A stretch of DNA of 64,000 nt from positions 1,726,499-1,790,498 of the forward strand of contig JAJVDF010000250.1 of assembly GCA_022410635.1 (NCBI GenBank), written 5' to 3'. The position numbers were made by a program, and so were the translations under genes. The notes under the pieces are model-generated. The model searched no databases, was not told where the DNA came from, and worked only from the letters and a program-made list of their open reading frames with translations. Origin of the DNA: Tretioscincus oriximinensis. Taxonomy: Eukaryota; Chordata; Lepidosauria; Squamata; Gymnophthalmidae. This document shows, one piece after another, positions 1-13,600 of the stretch (its first letter is position 1; each line of letters starts with the position of its first letter).

Positions 1-1566
1 TAACAGGGCAGTGTAACAAGGAAAACCATTTTTATGATCAACCTTTTCCATGCAAACATGTTTTTTTTTCTTGATCAAGCAACACACCAATAATTCCAAA
101 GAAGAATTAAAAGATATCACAAGAAAAAAACACAATTCTCCAAATGAAAGAGAAAATGTATATCAATAAAGTAATTTTTAAAAAAAGTTTAGAAGACCAA
201 TTCATAATCATTACATATGTATATACCAATAGAACAAGCACTACAAAGGATTATGAATAAAAAGTTCAGTATGGCATACAAAGTTGATTAAACTAGATGG
301 CATAAAGTCTTTCCAAAGGCTGTGACCAAAGAAGATGCCTCTCGGAGCCCAGGAGGGTACAGAGGATAAAATAAACCTCTCCCTTTGGTGGTAATATTCA
401 GAATGATCCCAAAATCTTGAGATCAAAGATGTTTCAACAATGCCCATAGTTGTCTTCAATGGCCAGTAAATTCCAATAGGCTCATAAAATACTCATCTAG
501 ATATCTTAACAAAGAGATCTGCATAAAAACTTTTCAGAAATTTGTTTCACAAAATGCAGTCCAAACCACCTCCTAGGATGAGGAGTATTTTATGAACCTA
601 TTGGAGAAGGAAAAAGAAACTGAGAAGCTTACAGAAAGAGGAGAGAGACAGCAGGAGAAGAGGAAGAGATAGGAGGAGGGAGGGAGCAGGCAGGAATAAA
701 AGGAAGGAATGAAAGAATAAATAAAGAAAAGAAAAAGAGGAAGGAAGAAAAATATACAGCCCTTTACCATACATTTTTTCTGTTAGTTTGAGAATATACT
801 CAAAAGCACAGGAGCTAGTTGTGAATCTTGGGATATCCCACCAAGATAAGTACTACTCAGAAACTTCAAATTGTTTGCTCCATCATACTTGAGTGGTATA
901 TTTTTTTNAAAAAAANNTTTTAATGATAATATAAATCTTATGTTTTAAATGGTTCCTCCAGTGGCATGGAACAACAGATACTTTGCACAAAAGGGAAACT
1001 GCTCCTGGAAGAAAGGCTCTTTTCCTGGATTCTACTGATTTGCACATCTCACCACAGTCTCCAGTGCCTCACTCATTTCATTAATGTTACTGGATGAAAA
1101 ACAGGTCATGGTTCCTACTTATTTAATAGTTTCATAGAAGAAGGAATTTCAGCAGATGTAAATTGTCATGCAGGCAACACTTGCTGAAACTCCCTTTTCT
1201 AATGTAACTATTAAACAAGCAATAATCAAAAGTATGGTAACATTTATTCAATTCTGGANTGTTTTTCAGTTCTCAGAAGCAGCTTTTACTGGTTAAATTT
1301 TAGTGGCCTCTTCTGCTAGAAGAGTTATGTTTGCATTTCTGTGGATTCCACTCAGTGTGTTTTATTTTCTCTATCAAGTGCGGTTTTGTTTATATTCAAA
1401 GCAGTATCTCAGCTTTTAGGATGGTTTTTATTTTTACGTTGGTTTTTTAGAAATGAAAAGTGAAATACAAGATGATGTTCAAAAGGGTTACAAATGTACA
1501 GAAGGTTCATTTTTAAATCTGTTCACTTTGATTTGTTCACTTATTTCTATTTTCTTTAACTTCTAG
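1..1566 (+). other. EPHA3 intron upstream of the transmembrane exon (partial)
   Basis: The stretch ends in a pyrimidine-rich tract and a TAG acceptor at 1564-1566. It holds a purine-rich run on the + strand at about 600-760 (G/A, with GGAA-type units) and scattered Ns. No exon-like segment or recognisable transposon was seen. Fibronectin-type exons of the receptor must lie upstream of base 1. Confidence 0.7.
600..762 (+). repeat. polypurine (G/A) low-complexity tract
   Basis: This run is almost uninterrupted G and A on the + strand, with units such as AGGAGGGAGGGAG and AAGGAAGGAA. The short ORF-like reading on the other strand is only low-complexity Phe/Ser/Leu and is not a gene. Confidence 0.75.
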
Positions 1567-1669
1567 CTTTCTCCATCTCCAGTGAGAACAGCCAAGTGGT
1601 TATGATTGCCGTTTCAGCTGCAGTAGCAATTATTCTGCTCACAATTGTGGTTTACATCCTGATTGGAAG
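1567..1669 (+). CDS. EPHA3: EPHA3 exon: membrane-proximal segment and transmembrane helix
   Basis: The acceptor is TTCTAG|CT and the donor is AAG|GTCAGT. The exon starts with two bases finishing a codon and ends with two bases of an Arg codon. It reads FSISSENSQ, then a hydrophobic helix [24 protein letters not shown], then Arg. The helix is about 24 residues, bounded by polar NSQ outside and R-FC inside, as expected for the single-pass membrane segment of an Eph receptor. The small-residue pattern A-x-x-x-A in the helix is the type associated with TM dimerisation in this family. Confidence 0.95.
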
Positions 1670-4600
1670 GTCAGTCCTTAATCTGTGGTACAGTATATAT
1701 TTTATCCATGCCTTCTAGTGCTGCAACACAGCAATAAACACCATTACTAAAATGTTGTCCTGAGCAAAAGTCATTGGCTTAATCCATTTAGACTCTCACC
1801 AGGAAGTTATGGCTGAGAAGCACACCTTAATGAGGCTCGAACAATAGTAGCACAGGTTCTCTAGGACTTGTTAAAAACCCTTATAAACACATTCTCAAGC
1901 AATTGTAAAATTAAGCTGGAAGGGTCAAATATCAACATATTGTCTCATTAGTCAATTTCCTTAAAAGTCCCCAAGAACATAATCTGCTCTGCAGGGTACA
2001 GAATATTTAAATGGTGTTAGAAGTTTCTAACAGGTACTCAATTGTTCAAGATAATCTTCTTTTTTCTTTTTATAGATTCTGTGGACATAATAAATCAAAG
2101 CACGGAGTTGATGAAAAGAGATTGTATTTTGGTAACGGACACTGTAAGTTACAAAATTATTTTTCTCTATTCTTCAATAGTTTGTAAATTGACATCAAAA
2201 TGTAGCGCATAAGTGGGGGAAGGAGATCAACTTTCCAAATGGAAACTGCATCTAATTAACAATTGATGCAGCCTTTTCTTTATAGATTACACTTCTAGCC
2301 TTAAAAATGTTGTTAAATGGACCCCATTAGTGAAATGCTCAAGGGACCTCACTATAGAATGTACACTGCAGTGCTAAAACCAGGAGTTCATTAAGTTTTA
2401 TTCTCTTTCCTTTAGATAAGAGTTTCCTGGAACTGAATGTTTCAGTGATACAACATTTGCCTTATCTTTTTAGGGTACATTCCTATTTTATGCAATTTTT
2501 CAAATTGTCTTATTTATGTGAACAGCAATTTGTCCACAGCGGTACAAACTATAGGCTTGTACTCATGACTTCACATGCAAGTATTCACGTGACTGAGAAG
2601 AATTGAGGTTTTATTATTGTAAATAAGATTTCCAATTCTGAATTGCAATGAAATACGGCATCTGGTGCAAACTCAATACCAGTACTTACAGTCCAGGATA
2701 AGGTCATTTATGCAGCAGCTGTGGCTGGACCACTCTGATTGGAACAGATTTTAACCTGGATCTATCTGGCTGTCTTGGAACAAAGCTGTTCATATACTAA
2801 TGACCTGTTCCAGGACATGTTCCTTGCCCACCTTGCTCCAAATCTCATATTAACCACAAAGCCCATTTCTGTGGGCCNTTTTCTTTCTAGACTTGGAGTC
2901 CAGAGAATGGTAGGTGGTGGTAGGTAGGACCAAGGTCCAGGCCTTAGTCACACACACTTTTAAACCTCCAGTCTTAAAGTATGAGCTAAAATTTGGGGAG
3001 GGGAGAGATTAAGTTCATTCTTTGGCACTGATAAAGGTTTAAACGTAGTTGTGTGACCAGAGCCTTCATGGTATAGTTTAGTGCCACTGCTATACCCGAA
3101 TAGGGAAGCATGTAATCTTCCACACACAATCCTGCTCCATTCCAGAAACCTGTTAAAACATGTACACTGGTATCCTAGTCTAGGTTTTTATTTGGCCCAC
3201 CCAGCCCAGGATACGTTTGGTCCAATGCAGATGGTGAACAGGCAGGAGGTGTGGCTTTTTGGCACCAATGTGAAAGATACTAAAGCTTGTAATATACTAT
3301 TTTAAAGATAAAAGTAAAAGAACCATAAAGCCTAGATTTCCTCATATTTTATATTTTACAAATTCATTGTATGAATTTGTAATTTTTCATGCATTTATAT
3401 AATTTAACTTGATTTATCTTTAGTGATGGTGGTATGGGGAACTAATACGTTAACTAAGAATATTGAATAAATGGACAATCCTGCTTGAGTTCTATGCATG
3501 CAATTTAAGGCAAAGGGAAGGCAGTTCCCAGATGATTTGTAGGAAGCTTACAAATCATTGCAGAATACTTTTTTAAATTGTTGAACTGTTCTGCCAACTA
3601 AAAGCTGAATTAATGTTGTCAGAGCCTTCTAACATGGCTTGCGTGTAGCTGCAGAAATTAAAACCTCTATCTAATTACAATTATAGTAAGGGAATTTGGA
3701 ACTTCAGTTTAGAGCTTTTCTCCTCAGGAGTATGCCTTCACTTTCCTTATTATAAACATGCAAACTGTGATATCTAGTTATCTAAGGATACAAAATAGCT
3801 ACTAATTTAGTAAAATTTGCCATATATCACAAGATCCATTCATTATTCAAATTTAATTATGGTATAAAGCAGAAAGACTTTTTAAAAATGTCAAAGCCAT
3901 ACAGTTGTTTGAAAATTAGCTTTACTATTCCATAATAATGTAAAGAAAAATTCCAAAATGAATATTCACTAAGACGTTAGCCTGTGTGTCAATCAGATGA
4001 TGCCAAGACAAGCCATAAAACCTGGGATTATCTCAGGACTGTGTAGGANTTGCTTCACATGCTCATAACATTCAATGCTGGGTTACTGGCAAGGTAGCCT
4101 GCAATAATATTATGACAACAAGTCGCAGTATGGATTTTACTTAAAAAGCAAGTCACTTGTTTGGATTTTGGGTTGCACAATCAGCCACCTTGTGAATGGG
4201 CATTGCACATGTTTGAGCCTAGACTTGTCCAAAAATGTTATCCATGAATGTGCACAGGACAGTAATTGTGCACTTCTAGAATATTTTGCATCATTGAAAT
4301 ACCCAGATGTATACATTATCCCATCATAGAACAAGCATCCAGATCTCTAAATACCTGCACTTTTCCCATGTTTTGCCCTGCTGTTTGGGTAACAACAAGC
4401 AATAATTTCAGTTGTTTACTTCAAAATATTGTTAATTAGTGAAATAATCAGGTGACACCTTGAAGTGGCCAGAAAATTTCTACAAGTCAAACTAAATCTA
4501 AAAAGCATGCTGCCCGAAATTACTTGTAACTTCTAGATATTGTCTACATATTGTCTACATATTGTCTACATATTGTCTTTGATGTTGAGATTTCTCTGAC

Positions 4601-7600
4601 AGATTATATTCTTTTTATGTTTTATGTGTCCTTAAGGTGAAGACAATAAAGACAATTCGTCCCCACCTAAATGTTAATTCTTTCATAATTAGTAGTTTGC
4701 CATATTCCAGTACTATTTCTACTTTTATTAGCACTATCTCACCTTGTCTAGGAAAAAAAAACACATTTCTTTTGTTCCCTTTCCTCTTGTTACCAAGGAA
4801 GCATTAAGGGAGTCTTTTTAAGTTAGTTGAGCTAATGCACTTAATGGTAAACATCAAATAATGATTCTTTGGCATTATGAAGTGGTATTACAGCTTATGT
4901 GAGCATAATAAACTTTGTGCACAGTTTGATGAATGTTAGCTTGTTTATTTTAGTCAGCAGTCTCCAAATTATTTGAAAGAAGGCCTTAGATGTCTANTCT
5001 TATTTCGAATCTTATAATGTCACATTTGACCTTTTGAAATTGTTCCTGTTTTTCCATGTCTAACCAAACACTTTGTTGCTGGAAAATGAAATCACATGAA
5101 TAAAATGGAAATTGTGCCTCTTGCAAAGAGAAGGTGTAAAGTACAGTAGCTTAAAAAAGTGTTTGTAACAGAATCCACACGCTATGGATTGCCTTTAACA
5201 ATGTAATTGTTATAGATTATGTAGTAACTTGGTAATTTCAAATACGAAGGAAGGAAAATAAAGAAAATGTGAATGGTTTAAGAATGGCTTCTTTTATACA
5301 GTGGTTGGATAAATATCCTAGTATCTAAGTTTACTATTTTCTCTTAAAACAAGATTTAAAGAAAGGTCTAAAATAGAGGTGTGTTCCCTTTTGCTGTACA
5401 ATTTGATTTTTTTTAATATTTGAAATGTGTATGAATTTTCCACATTCTCTTTCAATCTAATTTTGCTTTTTACCATCATAATATACATTTTAAAAATCTG
5501 TAGAATAAGNCCCTGTAGAAAAAGATCTGGGAGTAAGCAGAAGGCATGTAGTCAATCTCTTCCCATTCTTTCTAGACATTTAATAAACATGGAACAGTTT
5601 TGCACTGACTATTATACAGGACCAGAAAACTCACTAGGAGAGTTTCTGCTGCAGACTAGTATGGGCCTCCCTTATATTTTACCAGCCTGCAAAATAAAGA
5701 TTCCTAATCTGGTATGATAATATCACCCATTGAAGGATCTATGCAGGGAAACAGGTGTCACTAGACAGCCAGATTTTTCCTTTGTATGCTATTGCTCACA
5801 CTATGTTTTCAATTCATTCTAGAGAGCTAAAAAAGACTGCTGAGCTTGGAAAGAAAAATAGTACAATGAGTCTAACAGGTCTGGTAATTGACAAAATTAT
5901 TGTTTTTGTTTTCAGGTGTAAAAAACACTAGCTTGAATGAAATACATCAGAACTAGTTTCCAAAATATAAATTTCTCATTAATCCTGAATTTATTTCCAC
6001 AAGAATAAAAAAAAATCTTCAAATGGACTTTGACAAATTTAAATTTTTCTTTTGAATTTTTGTAAACAGTAAAGCTGCCAGGTCTTAGAACCTATGTTGA
6101 TCCACATACCTATGAAGATCCTACCCAGGCTGTCCATGAATTTGCCAAAGAGTTGGATTCTACTAGCATAGCCATTGACAAAGTTGTTGGAGCAGGTAAG
6201 GATATTACAGCATTTTTTACTTCTGAAAATTACACTGGGGGCATTATCTTACTTTAAAACGTCTTCAGTTCATTTTCAGCCCCAAAGAATAGAGATGAAA
6301 TGGATTAATCACAAATTTATTTTGNCCTCTTGGCAACCATTATACAATACCTTTCAGATGCATAAATGTTCCCATCGAAGGGATGTCAGGCAATCAACAT
6401 GAGAAAATCTGGGACTACTGCAAGCAGGAATTGTAAGCAGAAGTGTAGAAGTAATAGAAGGATGAAAGCAAGAGTTCATATTTTCTTATACATTCTATTG
6501 TACAAAACTTGGTTCATCATTCAGCATAGATTATACAAAATACTATCGCACTGGATAGGTATTGTGCCAATTAGGTGAATTTAGTCAGACTAGACAGCAA
6601 ATGTTGTTCTGGAAATGATTGTTCATCAAGTCTTCATTGATAAATTAGGAGCATACAAGACCGTAGCTCTGTTCAAAGGCACTAGTAAATAGGCTCTCCT
6701 GCAGCCAGTCCCACTGGATCTTTGTTGCTATGCTAATGGAACAGATATATATGTAGGGTTGCCATATTCTGGCAACCCAAAACCGGGACGGGGGTGGGGT
6801 GGGGGTGCGCGTGCACGTGCGTGCGCACGCGCGCATGCGCACATACGGACGCTTGTAACGAGACAGGCAAAACCTGCTGGAGGCAGGATTTTGCCCTGCT
6901 CTAACAAGCGGGCTGCCAACACGCCTGCAGCAGCGGAGCAAAAACGCTGCCCTCCTGTCACAAACCCAGGCGTTTCTTTCTCCTCTGCGAGAGGCGAGTT
7001 GGCGGTGAGAGCAGGGCGAAACCTGCGCGTGCTGCAGCCGTCAGATCTGACGGCTGCTTTTCCTTTAAAATCCCGCCTTTTTACATTCCCCAATGCAGCA
7101 TCGGGGAATGTAAAAAGCCGGGATTTTGCCTTAAAACCCGGAGGGGACTATATTTGTGACATCTATCCCTGAGCTGCAGAAGTGTACAGAGAATATCTAG
7201 CATTATTTTCCTCCCATGGTTTCTACATCTCCACAGCAAAGTATGGGGACACATGCTGTGTAGGCAGGTATCTCTTGCTTGCATCTCAACAATGTCTTTA
7301 TCGAACACTTTGAATATTTTCTCTCTCCTTATGTGGATAGTATCTACCTTCCGTCTCCAAACCACTCTATCTCTCCATGCTCCACATATANCAATAGTCA
7401 AACAACACTATTAAAATATTTTCTCTGTTTATGCTTATGTATGCCTATATAACATTGCCAACAAAATCTGTTCACTGTTTCTTATCTTCAAAAAAGCTAT
7501 AAGTTGCTGTTTTTCTTGGAAATCAGAAGACATTCAGTAAATCGCTACAAACAAGCAACTCATGACATGTCTATATAAAGGCTGCATCCAGACTACTCTT

Positions 7601-10600
7601 AAAATGCAAATTTACTTCACATGGCAATTGAGGGAGCAGACAGGTAAATGCAGTTATTGAAAAACTGCATTTAAAAAGAATTCCAAATGTTTCAAAAACT
7701 TTAAATGTGAAAGTTCTCTGGTGCTTTCCATTTTTTATCCCTGTAAGCTGATTACATGGAGAAACAGTGAGAGCTGCCTTCAAGCTCACTAGCTTATTGT
7801 GAAAAACCCAGTCAGGGCTGGGCTGTATTGGAGAGAGAGAGGACAGACAGGCAGAGAGACCCATCCTAATGGAGCTACAGTCCTTTATTCTTGCAGAAGA
7901 GGAAAATAAAAAAAATCCCATTTGTTTTTGGCTAGAAAATGTCAGGAAGGGAGAGAAAGCAAAGAGAAATGTCTGAACTGAGGCCTGCTTTTNATGAGCT
8001 ATTTCCTTGTGTGCTCCTTGTGAGCATGTGCTTGTCTGATTGGCTGTTTCTTTAAAGTAGAGTAAGACCCAAGAAAAACTCAAGTGAAACCATTGTGTTT
8101 CTTGTGTTTAGGCAACCAATGTTCCCTATGAAACCTTAAAACTTTGGAGTAAGTGTAAACTGCAGGGTTGAAGCATTGTTTGAATACAGCCAGAGGCACA
8201 ATTTCCACCAGATTTGCTTCTGGGTTAGTGGTGTGTAAGGTGCCTCTAATCATTTAGGATCTGAGTGACTGAGACAATCAGCCCCTGGTTACCCATTTAC
8301 NTTTAAATCATCTTCAGTCCTGAAGAATGAGCTTCTTCTATTTATTGATTTCATCCAGGAAAAAAAGGGTTAAATTCATTCTTCAGGACTGGAAGAATGT
8401 TTAAAGGTAAATGGCTAACCAGAGCTTTAGACAACTGATTGTGATCCAGCTGCTGCCTCAGGTCATGAACTAACATGACTACGAAAAGTATCCCAAAGTT
8501 GCAAAAGTTACTATTCAAAGTAAAAATCCAACTTTTCTATTATTTATGNGTTCACCAAATGCACTCAATATTTTGACACATATTGAAAACTCATCTATTC
8601 ACCCAGGAACTTGGTGATTAATTTTCTTTTCTCCTGCTGCTGTAGGATTTTATTTTATTTTTCTTCACATCATTTTTAATCACTGTTTCTAATGCTAAAT
8701 TATTGTAGCTATACCTTTTCACTCTTAAAAATGACAAAATAATATAAAAAGTGATCAAAGGCTCTTAAACACGGTGAAATTAATCTAAAAAGATATAGAG
8801 GACCCCTGGAAACTAATTTGTTGCAACTTCACCACTTTGAAAGTAACCAGCAGATACAGGATTACTGGGCAGCAGGAGAATTTTATGGTTTGTGTCCAAA
8901 AACATCAGTTTTACAAACATGTAGCAGTCAGACACATTTGTGTAGAATATCTGAAGAAAGAGTAAATTCCAGAACAGTAGGAGCTATAATAAAAACAGCA
9001 GTGTCAATCCCATCTTAAAAGCTAGTACATTTATTTTGGCAGAACACTGCCTTTTTTGTGCAGAATCTTACTTTGGTCATTTATTTTGGCTACTCAGTGG
9101 CTTATACAGATTTCTCAGACAGTGTAAGTAGGACCAAACTACTTAAAACTCTTTTGTTCTTTGTCTCTTGATTTTTCTTTCTTCACACTGTGGTGTATAC
9201 GTTGTACATTGTGTATGTCAAATTCATTTTAACTTCAGGAAAAAGCCTGGACCAGAATGGGCTGAATNTGGACAGCCCTCAGCCTTTACTCAAGCTATCT
9301 TGATGCATCTCATCTTAATATAGTGTCATTCTCACTCATGTGCTCTCTTTTATCTCTCCCTTCCCTGTTCTTCTATTTTTTCCCTTCTTCTTCCCCTGCC
9401 TCTCTATTTTTTCTTCCCTTGTTTCTCTCTTCCCCCGGTTTACTTACCTCGTGTGGTCTTTTCCCTGAGGATGCTGAGTGAAGCATGCAGCATCCAACTT
9501 CTTTCTCCTTATTGCTTGATTGGGGTGAGAGCAGAAAAGATTAGAGAAATAACAGCCTAGATACACTCCCCTCTGTCCTTCCAGTTTTATCAGCTCAATT
9601 GCCCTCATGTCAATGAGGCACTGGGAGAAATGCCTAGAGCAGATTTTCTCTCTAAGATCTTCAAGATGAAGAGCTTTGAGCATAGTCCTGCTATGCACAT
9701 GACCCCAGTTAATTAATGTGACAGCACTATGAGGAGCATATAGAGAAATACCTTTTATCTCTTTGCTTTTTGAGGTGAAGGACTTTGGGTGCAGCTTTGT
9801 CATGTACAAGGCCCCCAATCAAGGTGAAGACACATTGAGGAGTTTCTCTCTTTGCTCTTTATGGTGAGAAAGTAATGAGTCCTTCATGTCCTTGAGTGTT
9901 TGGCATCCTAGCAGCTAAACATATTGGTTACACCCAACAAATTGCAAAAAGCTATTATGCATTTAAAATACAATTTTTCAACCAACAGAGATTTCTAAAA
10001 AAAATAAAAAACATACATTGCTCTGGAAAAGTACAGAACTCTTTAGTGCTTCAAATCCAAGTGGCAACAGTATATACTGTACTCTATAGAGTCATTGGTA
10101 TTTGTAGCTAGAAATAAGCAATAAAGAACTTCATAATATATTTTCAAAATGCTGAGATCTCTTGGAAGTTATTCAATGATGAACTAGAGTCACATTCTGT
10201 ATATATATTTTACTTATACATATCATTTGCTGTAGAATGTATATAGTAAAGACCACATCCAGATTGAGTGTAACATTTGGGTCAATCCAGAGCTGTGTTT
10301 GGATTGCCACACATATCCATGGAAAAAACAACATACGATAATTGTGAAGTAATGAAGTGATAACCCACAATAAGCAGAAAAATCATCTCCCAATCCAGAT
10401 TTTTCAGACAAAGTAAAAGAAAGAACTTTTCCTAGTTACCTGTTCATGTGCTCTGCCATTTTATGAGTGACCACTAGAGGAAGAAGATGACGATCTGGGT
10501 TTTTATACCCAGCTTATCTCTCCTNTAGGAACTCAAAGTGACTTTCAAGCTATTTTTCACTCCAACGGCTAACAAATTGAGATGGTGGTACCTATTAATC

Positions 10601-13600
10601 TATTTGTGAGTGCTCATTTTCATGTAGCTAGGTTGGCTGAAGCCAAGGCCAGTAGAGGGCACTCACCCCTCTCCATACCAGACTCATGGGCCTCAAATAA
10701 CCAACATCTGTGTTGAAAGGCTTGTTCTTAACCTTTGCTCCACCAAACCCAAAATGGACCTAAAATGCATTTATGCATGTTNTAGAGTCAAGAATTGCAC
10801 CTTTCTGTATATTCCGTACAAAATGCCTGGGGAGATTTTTATTTTTTTTATTACATTTTCAAAAATAACTAACAAACAGCAATATTACAACAGCTTTAAC
10901 ACGAAAAACAAATACAAACAATAAATAAAGAGCACCCCCTCCTCCTCGGAGAGAGTTAAAGAGGAGATGTCTGGAAAGCAGCCCAAAGATTTTTCTTTGT
11001 AAAACAAATATATATTTATCTTCCAGCTGATCAACATTTCATTTTTAATATAGCCTTTATGCTGTTTTAGATGTATGACCATGACATATGCACGCATTGG
11101 GACTAAAACTTGCAAATGTCAGCTTGCTGCCTTAAACGGTTTGTTTTCTTGAAAAAACCAAGTTAAAGATACTATAAATATCAGAAGTGCATTTAAGCAA
11201 CCAAGCTTTTTTTGTCTTTTTTTCTGATATTTTACAAGCTAACAGAGATTTCTTTTGCAGACTTCTATCTGAAAAAATGAGTAAAAACTTAATATGGTTC
11301 CAGCCAAACTGGCTCCCTAACTTAAAAAGTATTAAGTCATTGGACATTTTGAAACAAGTATTTATTTTTTCTTTTAAGCCATCATCATTATTTAACCTTC
11401 TGAAGCAAGCTTATCTCCTCAAACTCTTTTCTTATAAAACTTATTTATGTGAACATTAAGAATTAAAATTAACAAAAGGTTAATACATTGTTCGGTCTTC
11501 AGGAAATGATCTAGTGGAAGCCTGTAGTACAAAACTGGTGTTGTGGGGCATGGCATAGCATGGAATAGCATAGCAAAGCAAAAATTGGAGTGTAGCTTTA
11601 TTCCAACAAAAAAAATCCTTAATTAATATTTTTGAAGTTCAAAATTGTCTTTCCTCTAAGAAAATAGTTAGGTTTGTGTGTGTGTTTTTAACAAGTATCT
11701 GTATAGTTCTGTTTATATTCGGTTTCCATNTCTGTTGTTGCACTTACCTTACTGGAACAGTTCTAGTTGATAAGCCTATCCTTACCTACCAATAGTTACT
11801 TCTAAGTTGTTTCTAGAATCTGAGAGCAAATTTGANTCTGACAGAGTCTGAACCTAGTGATGTGACCTGGGGGGCAGATCCATGAGCGTCCAACCACTTG
11901 GCCTCACAACACTGGAAGTGGTGTGGACTGCTCTTATCACAAATAGTGCTAGATTCAGATTCCTTTTACACTTTTCCGATATCGCTCTTGCTGCTTTGCT
12001 ATTTCCACACAATTTTTGAAGATACTGAAAATGACCAATTTCCAGATCCTCTATGTTCTCTTTTGATATAGATTCAGGAAGACACGCCAAATGAACTTTG
12101 TTCTGCTGTTTGATAGTTGATAGTGGAAATATGTGCCATATTAGTGGTGTAGATTTTGCCATTTTCCTGGTGTCTTTTATTAGCTTTATGAATATAAATT
12201 ACTTCTGCGTTAATAAAGTGCAATAATAATTCAATATTCTTTCTACTGATCTATTCTAATAGGCAAATAGAATAGGGTTTGTTTTTTATTNTTCCTTGAC
12301 ATAGTTTATTTGCTCTGAAAAAAATACAGTGGGAATAAAAATACAGCCTTTTCTTCCTAATTGTCAGATATAAAAAAATGGCCTATTCAGATTGTGTTCT
12401 CTGGCACTGAATTCCTAACAGATACATTTGCTCATAGTATAAATAAAAACTTCTCTAGCTGTCACATAATGGTAGGTGTAAGAGTCTAGCAGCTTATAGC
12501 TGTTATGACCATTAAGATACCTAGCAAAGAGAAAGAGACAGAGATAAAGAAAATACACCATCAAACCTCCACATGATTTATTACAAAGTGGGCTTTTTGC
12601 CTCTCCAGTGTCATGCTTTGATTTTCTGCTCTCAGGGTGTCCTAACAATATCGACCCAGTGCTAATATTTGAATAGAAGTGCTATTTGTACTGCGTAAAG
12701 CGTACTGGCAGATGTGGATTCCAGCAGAGGTCAGATTTTTATTCATCAGCATTCTTGTTATGGCCTGTACAGCTTCTAGAATACATGTTACCATGTCCAA
12801 ATTGTCAGTTTTTAAAAAGCAGCCAAAAAAGCCATTTTCAAAATGAATAGCCTTTTTGACCTCTAACAAACCCAAGGAAAAATATGACACAAAGCAACCT
12901 ACACTCCCTATGAAAATGTTTCATCTCATTATGCTGTTTCCAAAATTCTTAGCAAGCCTTATCATTGCTATCAATAACTTCTGAAACGTCAGGCTATGAA
13001 AACTGTCATAATGTAAAAAGCTTTTCTTTTTTCCTGACATACATATGTAACTAGTCCAGCAAAGGAGCTAGTAGCACTTTGAGATTACTAGCTCCTTTGC
13101 TGGACTTTCTACTAGACTAACACAGCTATTTCTCTGAAATGTGTAACTAGGTTAGTTACATATACATTGTTTTCACATTTCGGCTAAATACTGTTCTAAG
13201 AAGCTGGAAAAAACCCCAAATTTCTTCACAATTTCCAATCATTCCCCTAAACCAAACTCGGGGCAACAGAAAACAAGTGCATGCAGTGAGAGAGGGGAAA
13301 GGGGGTGACCATAATGAATCACAAACCCTGATTTGTGAAAATTGTTCCTGGCTTGGGAGGAGACGAGCGAATAGTATAGAGCATTCTCTCAAGGCAGAGG
13401 AAAGTAATAGTTCTCAGCAACCATTCCTTGGCATGTAAGAGTAAACTCAGCCAAAGTTGTTTTCAACATACTAGGCCACAGCTACNAATTGTGAGGAACA
13501 ACGCCAGTAGATTATAGCAATGGGCTATCGGCATCACAATCCAGCTGTCTGGAAACATCCCAAACCGTTCCAGATCAATACTTGCTGTGAACATATGTTT

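Larger units (their letters stand above)
6755..7170 (+). mobile_element. GC-rich palindromic repeat, probable DNA-transposon remnant
   Basis: The segment is sharply GC-richer than its AT-rich surroundings. It opens with a small inverted repeat GGGTTGCCA/TGGCAACCC (6756-6764 and 6770-6778), then AAAACCGGGAC, and closes with AAAACCCGGAGGGGACTATA near 7133. Between these lie a G-rich run, an alternating purine-pyrimidine tract and two palindromes. Sharp compositional borders and internal inverted repeats suggest a transposed cassette. No transposase is visible and the class is unknown. An ORF of 137 codons across it (6759-7172) is composition-driven. Confidence 0.5.

Noticed and set aside
6759..7172. 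137-codon open frame across the GC-rich island
   Set aside because: Composition (Arg/Ala/Pro/Gly) follows the GC-rich repeat. Frames are open on both strands over the same bases, and there is no start context, domain or splice support.
7571..8083. 170-codon minus-strand open frame
   Set aside because: No recognisable motif, one N inside, low-complexity Phe/Ser content and location within an intron. An open frame of this length can occur by chance in 64 kb.
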